DNA of 44,118 nucleotides from Bordetella parapertussis (GCA_943328975.2 CALQCC020000037.1:1-44118), one strand, 5' to 3'. Counted from the first letter of the stretch, positions 1 to 9,183 are shown. Translations and numbers: made by a program. Notes: generated from the sequence alone by a model not told the origin.

Positions 1-43
1 CTTACTAAATTACTCTGTCTGCTTTATAACGTTAAGCTAATTA

Positions 44-119
44 TGGTGGAGCCAAGGAGAGTCGAACTCCTGACCTCCTGCGTGCAAGGCAGGCGCTCTA
101 CCAACTGAGCTATGGCCCC
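44..119 (-). tRNA. tRNA-Ala (anticodon TGC)
   Basis: Read on the minus strand this folds as a complete cloverleaf. The acceptor strand starts GGGGCCA, the anticodon loop is CTTGCAC (anticodon TGC) on a CCTGC/GCAGG stem, the T-loop is TTCGACT, and the CCA end is encoded at 44-46. It lies 11 nt downstream of tRNA-Ile in the spacer of an rRNA operon. That is the usual 16S-Ile-Ala-23S order, so the 23S gene should start just left of position 1. Confidence 0.97.
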
Positions 120-130
120 TAAGTAAGAGG

Positions 131-208
131 TGGTGGGTCTAATAAGACTTGAACTTATGACCCCTGCCTTATCAAGGCAGTGCTCTAACCAACTGAGCTA
201 TAGACCCC
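131..208 (-). tRNA. tRNA-Ile (anticodon GAT)
   Basis: A minus-strand cloverleaf with acceptor start GGGGTCTA, anticodon loop TTGATAA (anticodon GAT) on a CTGCC/GGCAG stem, T-loop TTCAAGT and an encoded CCA at 131-133. It sits in the internal transcribed spacer between 16S and tRNA-Ala, and is processed from the rRNA transcript. Confidence 0.97.
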
Positions 209-220
209 GAGAACCGTTAA

Positions 221-274
221 AAAATTGCATCGCAATTTTAGGTTCGAGCTAAAATCCTTTGCTAAGGATTTTAG
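221..274 (-). other. two perfect hairpins in the 16S-tRNA spacer
   Basis: Two perfect inverted repeats lie between the 16S 3' end and tRNA-Ile. At 221-239 an 8-bp stem (AAAATTGC/GCAATTTT) closes a 3-nt loop. At 249-274 an 11-bp stem (CTAAAATCCTT/AAGGATTTTAG) closes a TGCT loop. Spacer hairpins of this kind are often processing or antitermination elements. No U-tract follows on the transcribed strand, so they are unlikely to be terminators. The function is inferred from position only. Confidence 0.6.
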
Positions 275-370
275 TCTTAGCCTTGCTATTTGCGCTGCTG
301 TACATTAACGATTATTAGCTTATTTATACACAAGAACAACTTGCTGTGAATTCTCACTTAGTGCTTTAGT

Positions 371-1868
<1,498 letters not shown>

Positions 1869-2045
1869 CCGTTTGGGACAACCGACATTCACCCTACGGA
1901 CACCCTTGCGGGACCGTTCAGGTTACTAATCGATCATCACCGATGTTTTTGATCGCTTTGATCTTAAACTCAAGTACTGACGATTACTTCATGGATTTGA
2001 ACCGATCGTTATCACTAACGAGTGTTCAAATCGCGTCCAACCAGA

Positions 2046-2057
2046 TTTTCAAAGATC
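2046..2057 (-). promoter_or_regulatory. boxA-like antitermination site in the rRNA leader
   Basis: The minus strand reads GATCTTTGAAAA about 180 nt before the 16S 5' end and about 410 nt after the predicted promoter. This matches the core of bacterial rrn boxA (TGnTCTTTGAAA-type), the NusB/S10 loading site that keeps polymerase antiterminated through rRNA genes. A second, weaker match (GTTCTTTCA) lies at 2229-2237. The assignment rests on motif and position. Confidence 0.5.
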
Positions 2058-2477
2058 TGCGCGCCGTAAGATCGATCTTGCGAAGGACCCTACTTTGCCG
2101 GCCTCGAAAGCCGTTCGAGACAAGAAATCCTTACATCTGATTTCCCATCCCAAAACTTTTCGCTTTTTCAAGCGTTTAAACCGTCGGATTCCGACAGCTT
2201 TACCCTTCTCTGGGTTATACGGGGGACCTGAAAGAACTGATTCAGAAGGCGGCGACAAGGCTTTCGCCTCGCGTCTTTTGTACTGCCTGCCTTACCCTTG
2301 CTACACCGTTAGAGCTTAGCATTTCTTGCTCTCTTGTGCAACATTGTCTACTCTAGCAAACCTTTTTCCGTTTCGCAAGGGGGAATCGAAAAGTTTTTTT
2401 CGTTTCCTCTAACTTGCTGCCTTGACTTTCGGCTCGGTCTCCGTTACTCAGGAGCGGCTGCTTGCTGCGACTCATTC

Positions 2478-2540
2478 AGAATAGCTAGTCCTAGGATCTA
2501 TGTCAACCAATCGTAAAGAAAAGTTTAAAAAAGTTTTAGG
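2478..2540 (-). promoter_or_regulatory. rRNA operon promoter with UP element
   Basis: On the minus strand a perfect -35 TTGACA (2501-2506) is followed by a 17-bp spacer (2484-2500) and a -10 TATTCT (2478-2483). This puts the start site near 2471. Immediately upstream, 2511-2540 is very AT-rich with A/T runs (AACTTTTTTAAACTTTTC), as expected of an UP element contacting the alpha-subunit C-terminal domain. The orientation and the lack of any ORF before 16S make this the likely main rrn promoter. It leaves a leader of about 600 nt, long for such an operon, so a second, unrecognised promoter is possible. Confidence 0.8.
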
Positions 2541-3186
2541 GGGCCTCCGAAGAATGCGATTCAACGCGGAGGAAGAAGCACTTAAAATGGCCTCCTGCTT
2601 GGGTTTGGTGCACTTTGTGAGATCAGGGGTTCGCTGTGATTCGCATGACTGTCTAACGTCGGTTTTGCACAATATCGGTCATCGTGGATGGTTGTTTGGT
2701 TCTTTTTATCGGCTAAGCACTGGCTCTGGACCTCTTATGGTTGATTTTCTTTAGCGTCGTGGAGCTGGATGCTGCCTTCAGAGTTCCCGTTCCCTTCCCC
2801 GCTCTGGCGTAAGTACCCTGAAAGCTGGGGTTTGTAGGTGATTATGACCGCATTGGTGATGAGAGCGGCGGCTCGGAGGAGTGCGCCGAGGCCCAGGGAT
2901 TGGGTTGAAGTAAGGGAATTCGCAATTTGTAAGGCGTTGGTTGCGATTTGGCGGCGGCGGGGATTGATGCGCGGGGGACGGCGGCTGCGGGGGGATTTTC
3001 AAGGCATTGGGGTCTACCGATCCGATGTGGTCTTCTTGAGGAGCGAAGCCGCCGCGCCCCCGTTCATCGTCTCGATGAGCCCACCGGACTATCCCTCGGC
3101 ATGGTTGCGTCCCAGCATTGCCCGCTTCCGTTTCGCCGGGCAAAATGCTTGTAGCGCGATCAGTGCCGCCACCTTCCACTATCGAC
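2541..3186. other. no recognisable gene between rrn promoter and RT relic
   Basis: I find no convincing coding region here. Overlapping frames on both strands are open because of the GC bias beyond 2780, but none has recognisable domains, a ribosome binding site or a believable start. The left part is AT-rich flank of the rrn promoter. The change to GC-rich sequence near 2790 may mark the edge of the segment carrying the reverse transcriptase relic. No terminal inverted repeats or tRNA fragment were seen. Confidence 0.5.
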
Positions 3187-4273
3187 ATGAACACCGCCGG
3201 AGAATTCGTCGGACTGGATGAGCGAGGTGGCTTCCGGCGCCGTGCTGGAACCGCTTTTGAGTGGCTGTGCAAACGCCGCGTCGATTACTGCGGTAGCGCC
3301 GATGTCTGGAATGTGCGTTTCCGCTGGGCCGAGATCAAGCCGCAAGTTCAACGCGATCTGCCTGCTGGCCAGTATCGGTTGCAGCCCCTGCGGCGAACCC
3401 AAACCGCCGACTGCGAGTGCATGGAGCTATGGACGGCACTCGACGCCCTGGTGTTGAAGGCTCTGGCGATGGTGCTCAACCGCAGGCTCGATTTCCCGCG
3501 CAGTTGTTACCACGTGCCAGGCAAAGCGCACAGGCTGTTCGTTTCCGTTGTGCGCGCAGTCGAGAAGGAAGGGGAAGCGAAGCGCGGGGCCAAAGCCGCC
3601 TTGCGGCACATCTTCGCCCAGTTGCAGGAAAGCCAGTTCGTCTTCCGCAGTGATGTCAAAAGCTACTACGCCAGCAACGATCATGCCGTGCTGCTGGCTC
3701 TGGTGTGGGACCGCATCGACGACCGGCGCGTGATGGATCTGGTGGCACAGTGTCTCCACAGAAGTCGTCATCAGCCTGGGCTGTCCGCTGTCGCCGGTGA
3801 TGGCGGCGATCTATCTGGAGCCTCTGGATCGCCGCATGGAGGCCACCGGGTTAACCTATGCCCGGTTTATGGATGACTGGGTGATCCTGGCTCCCACGAG
3901 GTGGGCGCTGCGGCGGGCTGTTGTGATCGGCAACGAGACGCTCCGCGAACTGCGCGTCGAGCAGCACCCCGACAAAACCTTCGTCGGATGGATCAAGCTG
4001 GGATTTACGTTTCTCGGGTATTGGATTACAGAAAAAGGCGTGACCGGCGTTGCGCCCTCAACATGGGATGCATTTCAAGAACGTGTGGCTCGGCTTTATG
4101 AGCAAAACGCCCCGCTGGAGAAGATCCGGCAGGGCGTTGAGTTGTACGTTCGGCGTTGGAAGCGGTGGGTAGTGAGTGGCGTCAACGGATTTGGTTCGGC
4201 GTTTGTGTGGCCTTCCGATTTCGATCCACCCGGCGCTTGCCCAGCATCAGGAATGCTCCGCCCACGACACTGA
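3187..4273 (+). pseudogene. reverse transcriptase relic (MDDW type), frameshifted
   Basis: Two frames together encode an RNA-dependent DNA polymerase. Frame one (ATG 3187, open to about 3759) has an N-domain (FEWLCKRR, ADVWNVRFRW), a segment resembling the RT fingers (ELWTALDALVLKAL), and motif A (FRSDVKSYYAS). Frame two (about 3761-4273) continues with ISLGCPLSP, then the catalytic RFMDDW (3863-3880), LAPTRW, HPDKTF and GFTFLGYW. The switch near 3755-3765 loses the short segment expected between CLHR and ISLGCPLSP, so a small deletion with frameshift is likely. The first frame can also start at TTG 3118; neither start has a ribosome binding site. The last residues run antisense into the PEP-CTERM gene, suggesting a lost natural end near 4180. 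It resembles free-standing RTs related to group II intron enzymes. No maturase or intron structure was seen, and I cannot place it in a named class. Confidence 0.8.
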
Positions 4274-4739
4274 GCAGGATCGAACTGGGTTCTGGGACGG
4301 GCGAGGAGTCGGCAGTGAAAATGAGCGACCCAGACACCTGATCACGCTGCTTTACTGGTGCGCTGATCTCCAGCAGCATATACCCCACCGTCTCTGACGC
4401 CCAAGGATGAGCGAAGAAATACAGGCGCAGGGTTCCGACCGGATCCGACCCCTGCAACGCCCAATCAGATGCCCAGCCAACGCCAGTCGGGTCGTATGGG
4501 CCATAGTTTGTATCAAAATCGTTTACCGTGGACGTCCAATCAAATAATTACCCAGACCATTGGATCCAAAACTGGCTGTAGCGACTTCCAAGCGCCAACT
4601 CCCCGTCGTAGGTAAACTGTGCGGACGTAATGTTTGGGGATCCCGCCGTTAGCGTTGAGGTGCCAGTATAGAAGACCGGGGTCGCGGAACATACTGCACT
4701 CAAGGCTCCCACGAGAAGCAGTACGCAAATTTTTCTCAC
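4182..4739 (-). pseudogene. PEP-CTERM sorting-signal protein with in-frame stop
   Basis: From GTG 4739 the frame gives a signal peptide (MRKICVLLLVGALSAVCSA) and a short secreted domain. It then meets a TAA at 4548-4550 and continues in the same frame to 4182. The second part ends with a textbook PEP-CTERM tail: VPEPSS, a hydrophobic segment (ILLSVVGGAFLMLG) and a basic cluster (KRRVDRNRKA). Such tails are cut by exosortase after export, and the protein is delivered to the surface. The intact protein would be about 185 residues. Only one base change is needed to restore the frame, so the gene is recently broken or the stop is a sequencing error. The extracellular domain is not recognised. GGGGAG lies about 10 nt before the start. 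Confidence 0.75.
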
Positions 4740-5119
4740 TTAATCATTCTCCCCTTCTTCTCCCATTGCCCCTCGTCCTTACGCGGATCGCTTCCTGACC
4801 GGCAGGGTATCACGATGATACCGCGCGCCAAGGTCCGGTAGAATAGCCCGGAGGTCCTCATCAACCGGTCTCGTACCGGTACCGCTTCTGGAGCTACCCT
4901 CCGGGGCGGCCATGTTCGTGCATTGCATCTGTGCGGGATGGGCACCGAGAACGCGGTCGGCCAGCGTGGGATAACAGATCGTTCGTGACAACGTGAGACC
5001 GATGTGTTTTTTGGCAATTCACGCCGCCTGCTGGCTGCGTATCTTCCGCTGCTTTCTCGACTCCTCCAGCTTCCGATCCCGCTCGGCGTGATCTCCCGCT
5101 GGAAGGCAAGTAAGGATGT
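4740..5119. other. degenerate region, no intact gene
   Basis: Open frames exist on the minus strand, but none has a recognisable domain. The stretch follows the truncated hicA start at 5146 and precedes the broken PEP-CTERM gene. One frame carries a highly charged segment (ERDRKLEESRKQRK near 5020-5080) that could be the tail of an unrelated gene fused by deletion. I read it as gene debris. Confidence 0.45.
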
Positions 5120-5146
5120 TCGCCGTACAAACTCCCGGCGCTTCAC
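5120..5146 (-). pseudogene. truncated hicA toxin start
   Basis: Nine codons starting at GTG 5146 read VKRREFVRR, the usual opening of a HicA mRNA-interferase. The GTG overlaps the TGA stop of the upstream hicB-like frame (GTGA), which is typical translational coupling in hicBA pairs. After these codons no HicA sequence (the Gly-Cys/His segment) is found in any frame, so the toxin is deleted. Confidence 0.5.
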
Positions 5147-5394
5147 GCGGAGACTTCGATGTCCTTCGTCTCCACTCCAACAGGAAGTGGAGCGGTTCCC
5201 TGCTCTTCCAACATCCATTGGTGGGCCTCACGGATGTTCTTTTCCAACTCCGCAAGCGTCGTCCCTTGACGGAACACCCCCGGTACTTGGGGCAAGCCGT
5301 CCCACAAACCTAACACAGCGAATCCCTGCGCTATACTTGATCGGAAATCATCCGAATCCTCAAGAGGCACCATGCGCAAAACCCTCACTTTCAC
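5143..5394 (-). pseudogene. HicB-like antitoxin remnant
   Basis: The C-terminal two thirds is HicB-like: GLPQVPGVFRQGTTLAELE, then NIREAHQWMLEE, then a tail ending TKDIEVSA. HicB antitoxins fold as a partial RNase H and neutralise HicA by binding it and repressing the operon. The first 20-25 residues do not look like the usual beta-strand, and the frame start overlaps the 5' end of the PQQ dehydrogenase on the other strand. The 5' end is therefore probably lost. Only a nine-codon piece of the toxin follows. The stub may still be translated but is unlikely to act as an antitoxin here. Confidence 0.6.
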
Positions 5395-7351
5395 GCTCGC
5401 CGGAGCGGCCGCTATCGCCGCGTTCCTGGCCCAGGTCGGCCCCGCTCAACAGACGAAAGGGAAAGCTCCCGCGAAGGCCGCCGCGAAGGCGACCACCGCA
5501 GTCCCCGCCGCGGACTGGCCCATGTACAGCCGCGACAGTTCGAGCACGCGCTACTCGCCTCTCAAGCAGATCACTGCCCTCAACGTCGGAAAACTGAAAC
5601 AGGCCTGGAGCTATCGCCCCGCCGCGCCCGCAGCGGCAGCCGCAGCTGACAACGCGAAGGGTGGTGGCAAAGCAAAAGGCAAAGGTGGTGGCGGAGGAGC
5701 GCCGGCCGTCAACCCCGAAGCCACGCCCATCGTAATCGCCGGCATCATGTATGTCCCCGCTGGCAACCGAGTCATCGCCCTCGACGCCGACACAGGCAAG
5801 GAAATCTGGAATTACCAGGCCCCCGGACCGGTTGCCAACCGCAGCGTCGGCTTCTGGCCCGGCGACGGCTCCAACCCCTCGCGCATCCTCTTCTCGGTCG
5901 ACACTAAGATGATGGCCCTCAATGCCACCACCGGGACCATCGACCCCGGCTTCGGCAAGGAAGGCTCCGTCGACATCCAGATCCAATGGGGCGGAGCGCC
6001 CTACATCTATAAGAACCTCATCATTATGGGCAACAACAATGGGGAACGCAGCGACGGCCCCGTTGGCGACACCAAGGTCTACGACGCCCGCACCGGCGCC
6101 CAACTGTGGAGCTTCCGCACCATCGCCCACCCCGGCGATCCCGGCTACGACGATAAGCAGTGGCTCAATGACTCGTGGAAACAACCGCGCGCCGGCGTCA
6201 ACGTCTGGGGCTGGTATTTCAGCGTCGACGAAGCCCGCGACCTGTTGTTCATGCCCGTCGGCGGACCCGCCGGCAACTACTGGGGCGGCGATCGCCCGGG
6301 CAACAATCTCTACGCGAATTCCATCGTCGCCGTGAACGCCATCACCGGCAAATACGTGTGGCACTTCCAGTTGGTCCATCACGATCTGTGGGATAACGAT
6401 CTGCCCGCAGCCCCCAGCCTCTTCGACGTGAAGAAGGACGGCAAGACCATCCCCGCGCTCGCCATCATCAGCAAGAACGCGCTGATGTTCATCCTCAATC
6501 GCGAAACCGGCGAGCCTATCCACGGCGTCGAAGAACGCTCCGTCCCCAAGGGCGACGCCCCCGGCGAATGGTATTCGCCCACCCAGCCCTTCCCCGTGAA
6601 GCCCGGCCCGCTCGTTCGCATGAGCTTCAACAAAGCCGAAGACTTTATCCGCCCCTCCGACACCACACCCGAGCACTATAAAGCTTGCGAAGACATGTGG
6701 GACAAAGCCGGCGGCTTCATCAACCTTGGACCCTTCACCCCGTTCGGCTTTCACGAAGCCGGCGCGCCGCCCAAGAGCTACGTGCAGTTCCCCGGCGTCG
6801 GCAGCCCCAACTGGGGAGGCACCTCCGCCGACCCCACCAACGGCTACGTCTTCGTCGCGACCTCTGACTCCGCCCTCTCCGGTTGGATCGAGAAGAAGGT
6901 TCCCGGCGGCAACTACGGCAGCCTGACCGATGGCTCGCCCCTGCCCTACGATCGCGGCGCCTACACCGGCCCCGGTCCTTATAGTGGATTCACTGCGGGT
7001 GGCATGCCCTGCAACCGCCCGCCCTGGGGACGCCTCTACGCCATCAACGCCAACACCGGCGAGATCGCATGGAAGGTCGTCATCGGCACCAACCCCCGCC
7101 TGCCCGAAGGCAAGCAAAACGTAGGAGCCGTCGGCAGCCCCGGCCCCACCACCACCGCCAGCGGCCTGCTCTTCTTCCCCACCAGCGACGGCTTCTTCCA
7201 CGCCCTCGATTCCAAAACCGGCAAGGAACTGTGGTCCACCAAGCTGCCAGCCAACATGGGAGCCAACCCCATGACCTTCGCCGGCAAGTCCGGCAAACAA
7301 TACATCGGCGGAGTAGCTGGCGGCGCGGTCGTCATGTACGCACTGCCGTAG
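5372..7351 (+). CDS. PQQ-dependent dehydrogenase (glucose-dehydrogenase-like quinoprotein)
   Basis: A 659-residue secreted quinoprotein. A signal peptide (about 1-25) and an Ala/Lys-rich linker lead into DWPMYSRDSSSTRYSPLKQI, the usual first blade of the eight-bladed PQQ propeller. Tryptophan-docking motifs recur (ALDADTGKEIWNY, AVNAITGKYVWHF, ALDSKTGKELW). LVHHDLWDNDLPA is the conserved PQQ-pocket segment, and SPNWGGTSADP is typical of the C-terminal blades. The enzyme would oxidise a sugar or alcohol in the periplasm and pass electrons to quinone or a cytochrome. There are no N-terminal membrane helices as in Gcd and no fused heme domain, so it is of the soluble type. The substrate cannot be told. 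A Gly/Lys-rich insertion near residues 95-110 is unusual. AAGAGG precedes the ATG, and a -10-like TATACT lies at 5332-5337. Confidence 0.92.
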   Translation: MRKTLTFTLAGAAAIAAFLAQVGPAQQTKGKAPAKAAAKATTAVPAADWPMYSRDSSSTRYSPLKQITALNVGKLKQAWSYRPAAPAAAAAADNAKGGGKAKGKGGGGGAPAVNPEATPIVIAGIMYVPAGNRVIALDADTGKEIWNYQAPGPVANRSVGFWPGDGSNPSRILFSVDTKMMALNATTGTIDPGFGKEGSVDIQIQWGGAPYIYKNLIIMGNNNGERSDGPVGDTKVYDARTGAQLWSFRTIAHPGDPGYDDKQWLNDSWKQPRAGVNVWGWYFSVDEARDLLFMPVGGPAGNYWGGDRPGNNLYANSIVAVNAITGKYVWHFQLVHHDLWDNDLPAAPSLFDVKKDGKTIPALAIISKNALMFILNRETGEPIHGVEERSVPKGDAPGEWYSPTQPFPVKPGPLVRMSFNKAEDFIRPSDTTPEHYKACEDMWDKAGGFINLGPFTPFGFHEAGAPPKSYVQFPGVGSPNWGGTSADPTNGYVFVATSDSALSGWIEKKVPGGNYGSLTDGSPLPYDRGAYTGPGPYSGFTAGGMPCNRPPWGRLYAINANTGEIAWKVVIGTNPRLPEGKQNVGAVGSPGPTTTASGLLFFPTSDGFFHALDSKTGKELWSTKLPANMGANPMTFAGKSGKQYIGGVAGGAVVMYALP

Positions 7352-7369
7352 GGGAGCAAGAAGGATCGC

Positions 7370-7960
7370 ATGCAGAGCCCGACAATCGGAAAACTTGGTG
7401 AACGCCTTAGCGTAACAGCGGTCGTGATTACGATCATTGGCTTTGGATACGTGCTCGGTAAAGACTCAAACGAGGGTCTTGCGGCGTTTCTTCGAGAGAA
7501 GAACGTAACGGTGGAGGATTCCGCAAAGTCGCTCCGAGCAGAAAACGAAGTATTGAAGATGTAGATCAAGAGCCGGGGAAATGGTGATCGCGTAGTGGCT
7601 ACGGGAACTGTAAGTGGAGTGCCATCATCCGAACAGCGCGCAGATGCGACCGGGAGAGTCAGTCAAGTCGTGCGACTATCGGAAGGGCAAACTGCGCAGC
7701 CATTCGATGGAGAAGTCCTGGTAACGCTTCATGGCATCAAGTTTGAAGGGGACCCCCTTCGTCATCGAGTTTATGGCTCCGTTGGCAAAACGGGTAGATC
7801 AAATAAGGACTTTGGCGGCTCTGGTGTTGACCCGGGATTCTCAATCGTCTACGAAGGTTTCGAGATTCGCATTCTAAGTGTTGATACCTTTGTAGCCGAA
7901 GTTAAGGTAACCAGACTGAACCCGGACCTTGAAGCAAAAGCAATAAACACCCCGCGTTAG
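7370..7960 (+). pseudogene. unknown membrane-anchored protein split by in-frame TAG
   Basis: ATG 7370 opens a 64-residue frame with one membrane helix (about 13-29, VTAVVITIIGFGYVLG) and a charged helical stretch that stops at TAG 7562-7564. The same frame then continues without further stops to 7960, giving about 130 residues of mostly beta-like sequence (GEVLVTLHGIKFEG, SIVYEGFEIRILSVD). Either this is one inner-membrane protein of about 196 residues broken by a single nonsense codon, or two small genes, the second starting at GTG 7595. No clear ribosome binding site precedes 7595, which favours a broken gene. I do not recognise the family. It begins 19 nt after the PQQ dehydrogenase and could be cotranscribed with it. 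Confidence 0.5.
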
Positions 7961-7969
7961 AATAGAACC

Positions 7970-8185
7970 ATGCGCAACGAATTCACCGCCATCGTCGAAC
8001 AGGCCGGCCCCTGGTACGTAGCCTATTGCGCCGAGGTCCCCGGCGCGAATGGCCAAGGCAAGTCACGCGAGGAGTGCATCGCGAATCTCCGTGAAGCCAT
8101 CGCCTTGATCCTCGACCAGCGTCGTGAAGACTCCCTGCGATCCCTGCCTCCAGAAGCCAAACAAGAACTCGTCGTAGTTGGATGA
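7970..8185 (+). CDS. hicB: HicB family antitoxin
   Basis: A 71-residue protein with the HicB pattern: a short beta-hairpin (FTAIVEQAGPWYVAYCAEVPG), a Gly-rich turn (NGQGKSREEC), and a helix (IANLREAIALILDQR). HicB antitoxins bind and block HicA and often repress the operon. This one lacks a long C-terminal DNA-binding domain, so it may repress weakly or not at all. The toxin frame overlaps or closely follows it, as is usual. The order here is antitoxin first. Confidence 0.85.
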   Translation: MRNEFTAIVEQAGPWYVAYCAEVPGANGQGKSREECIANLREAIALILDQRREDSLRSLPPEAKQELVVVG

Positions 8186-8195
8186 AACCCGCTGC

Positions 8196-8387
8196 ATGAA
8201 GCGCGAACGGCTCCTCCGCCACATCCGCCAGTATGGTTGCGTCCTGCGGCGAGAAGGCAAAGAACACAGTCTCTGGGAAAACCCACAAACAGGCCACGCG
8301 GAAGCCGTGCCCCGGCATTCTGAAATCGCCAATCTCCTGGCAAAAAGAATTTGCCGCAAGCTTTCTATCCCAGACCCACCTGGATAG
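8196..8387 (+). CDS. hicA: HicA family toxin (mRNA interferase)
   Basis: A 63-residue double-stranded-RNA-binding-fold toxin: MKRERLLRHIRQYGC, then VLRREGKEHSLW with the catalytic histidine, then NPQTGHAEAVPRHSEI. These are the hallmark HicA segments. HicA cleaves mRNA when free of HicB. The start could also be ATG 8178, which overlaps the hicB TGA. ATG 8196 is preferred because the family starts with M-K-R. All key residues are present, so the toxin looks functional. Confidence 0.85.
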   Translation: MKRERLLRHIRQYGCVLRREGKEHSLWENPQTGHAEAVPRHSEIANLLAKRICRKLSIPDPPG

Positions 8388-8408
8388 TCATAGACGCAGG
8401 GATTTAAA

Positions 8409-8603
8409 ATGATGAAGACCGACTCATTCCGTCTGCTCGAAGAAACTGACCATGCCCGCGCCGCGCAGTTGAAGGAATTCAACCGGGAACTCGACCGTCG
8501 TCTCGCATCGCTCGATCGCGGCAAGACGATTGATCCAGCCGTGACTCGCGCCCGACTCCACGCCAAGTCACAAGAGCGCAAAAAGCCCCGCCAGCTCCAT
8601 TGA
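8409..8603 (+). CDS. small helical protein, antitoxin-like
   Basis: A 64-residue, highly charged, all-helical protein 21 nt after hicA. Its second half (ELDRRLASLDRGKTIDPA then ARLHAKSQERKK) follows the pattern of the C-terminal arms of ParD/RHH-type antitoxins and addiction-module proteins (L-D-x-G-x-x-x-D). No DNA-binding N-domain is evident. It could be a third member of the hicBA unit or a lone antitoxin. AGGG precedes the tandem ATGs at 8409/8412. The stop codon lies in the loop of the following terminator. Confidence 0.55.
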   Translation: MMKTDSFRLLEETDHARAAQLKEFNRELDRRLASLDRGKTIDPAVTRARLHAKSQERKKPRQLH

Positions 8604-8624
8604 AGGACAGCTGGCGGGGCTTTT
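8581..8624. terminator. bidirectional intrinsic terminator
   Basis: A perfect 16-bp inverted repeat (AAAAGCCCCGCCAGCT at 8581-8596, its complement at 8609-8624) with a 12-nt loop. The A/T ends supply a U-tract in both directions. It ends the plus-strand hicBA transcript and the minus-strand DUF3303 transcript, which converge here. Confidence 0.92.
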
Positions 8625-8657
8625 ATTTTGGCAGCAGGAATCGATTCCGCTCGCGCT

Positions 8658-8972
8658 CTACTTGGCTGGCAGCGAATCCCGCCAAGCGATCGCTTCCAAC
8701 TCGACCCGCACGGCATCCATCACCGGCACCACCGGCCGAGCCTCGAAGGTAAATGCGGGGAGCATCGAACAAATCTTGTGAACCGTCAACGGATCGTCGC
8801 ACTCCACGAGCATATATCCGCCCCAATCGCCCACCCGCACCACGAATACTTCGATCTTGAAATTGGCCGGCGCCGTCCACTGCGTGAATACTTCCAGGAT
8901 GCGCTTCTGGGCATTCTCGTACTCCATCGGAGTACCCTGCGGGCGCTCATTCCACGTGATCATGTACTTCAT
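8658..8972 (-). CDS. DUF3303-like protein
   Basis: A 104-residue cytoplasmic protein starting MKYMITWNERPQG. The start at 8972 is chosen because GAGGAG lies about 8 nt upstream; a longer frame to 9011 has no such site. The sequence alternates strands and helices (ILEVFTQWTAP, FKIEVFVVRVGDWGGYMLVE, KICSMLPAFTFEARPV) as in dimeric ferredoxin-like alpha-beta barrel proteins of the DUF3303 type. Function is unknown. It follows the kinase gene on the same strand with a gap of about 210 nt and ends at a shared terminator. Confidence 0.65.
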   Translation of the reverse strand: MKYMITWNERPQGTPMEYENAQKRILEVFTQWTAPANFKIEVFVVRVGDWGGYMLVECDDPLTVHKICSMLPAFTFEARPVVPVMDAVRVELEAIAWRDSLPAK

Positions 8973-9183
8973 CGGTTCTTCTCCTCGGGAAATTGGTATG
9001 ACTGCGGACAACCGTTATATTCTACGCCGATCCAGCATGTCACCGTCACCGCCCAGGGCCGTCTGAAGTAGGCACGCCCTCTCAGTGCGTCAATTCGGTC
9101 AACCCACCTCAATAGACGCTGTTCGGCCGCAAGTCGCAGATAAGCCAAGGCACGGATCGGGCAAGTCTGGCGGTTCAGCAGCC

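Noticed and set aside
2229-2237. Alternative boxA (GTTCTTTCA)
   Set aside because: Weaker match than GATCTTTGAAAA at 2046-2057; kept only as a note.
2778-3272. 164-codon minus-strand frame
   Set aside because: Pro/Arg-rich with no domain; probably open by GC bias, and it overlaps the RT relic.
3187-4273. Diversity-generating retroelement
   Set aside because: No Avd-like gene, template/variable repeat pair or C-type-lectin target was seen nearby, and the motifs do not match DGR RTs.
5332-5337. TATACT as promoter of the PQQ dehydrogenase
   Set aside because: No recognisable -35 at proper spacing, so not listed as a separate feature.
5360-7300. Long open frame antisense to the PQQ dehydrogenase (646 codons)
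   Set aside because: Gly/Ala/Val-rich shadow of a GC-biased gene with strong domain matches on the other strand.
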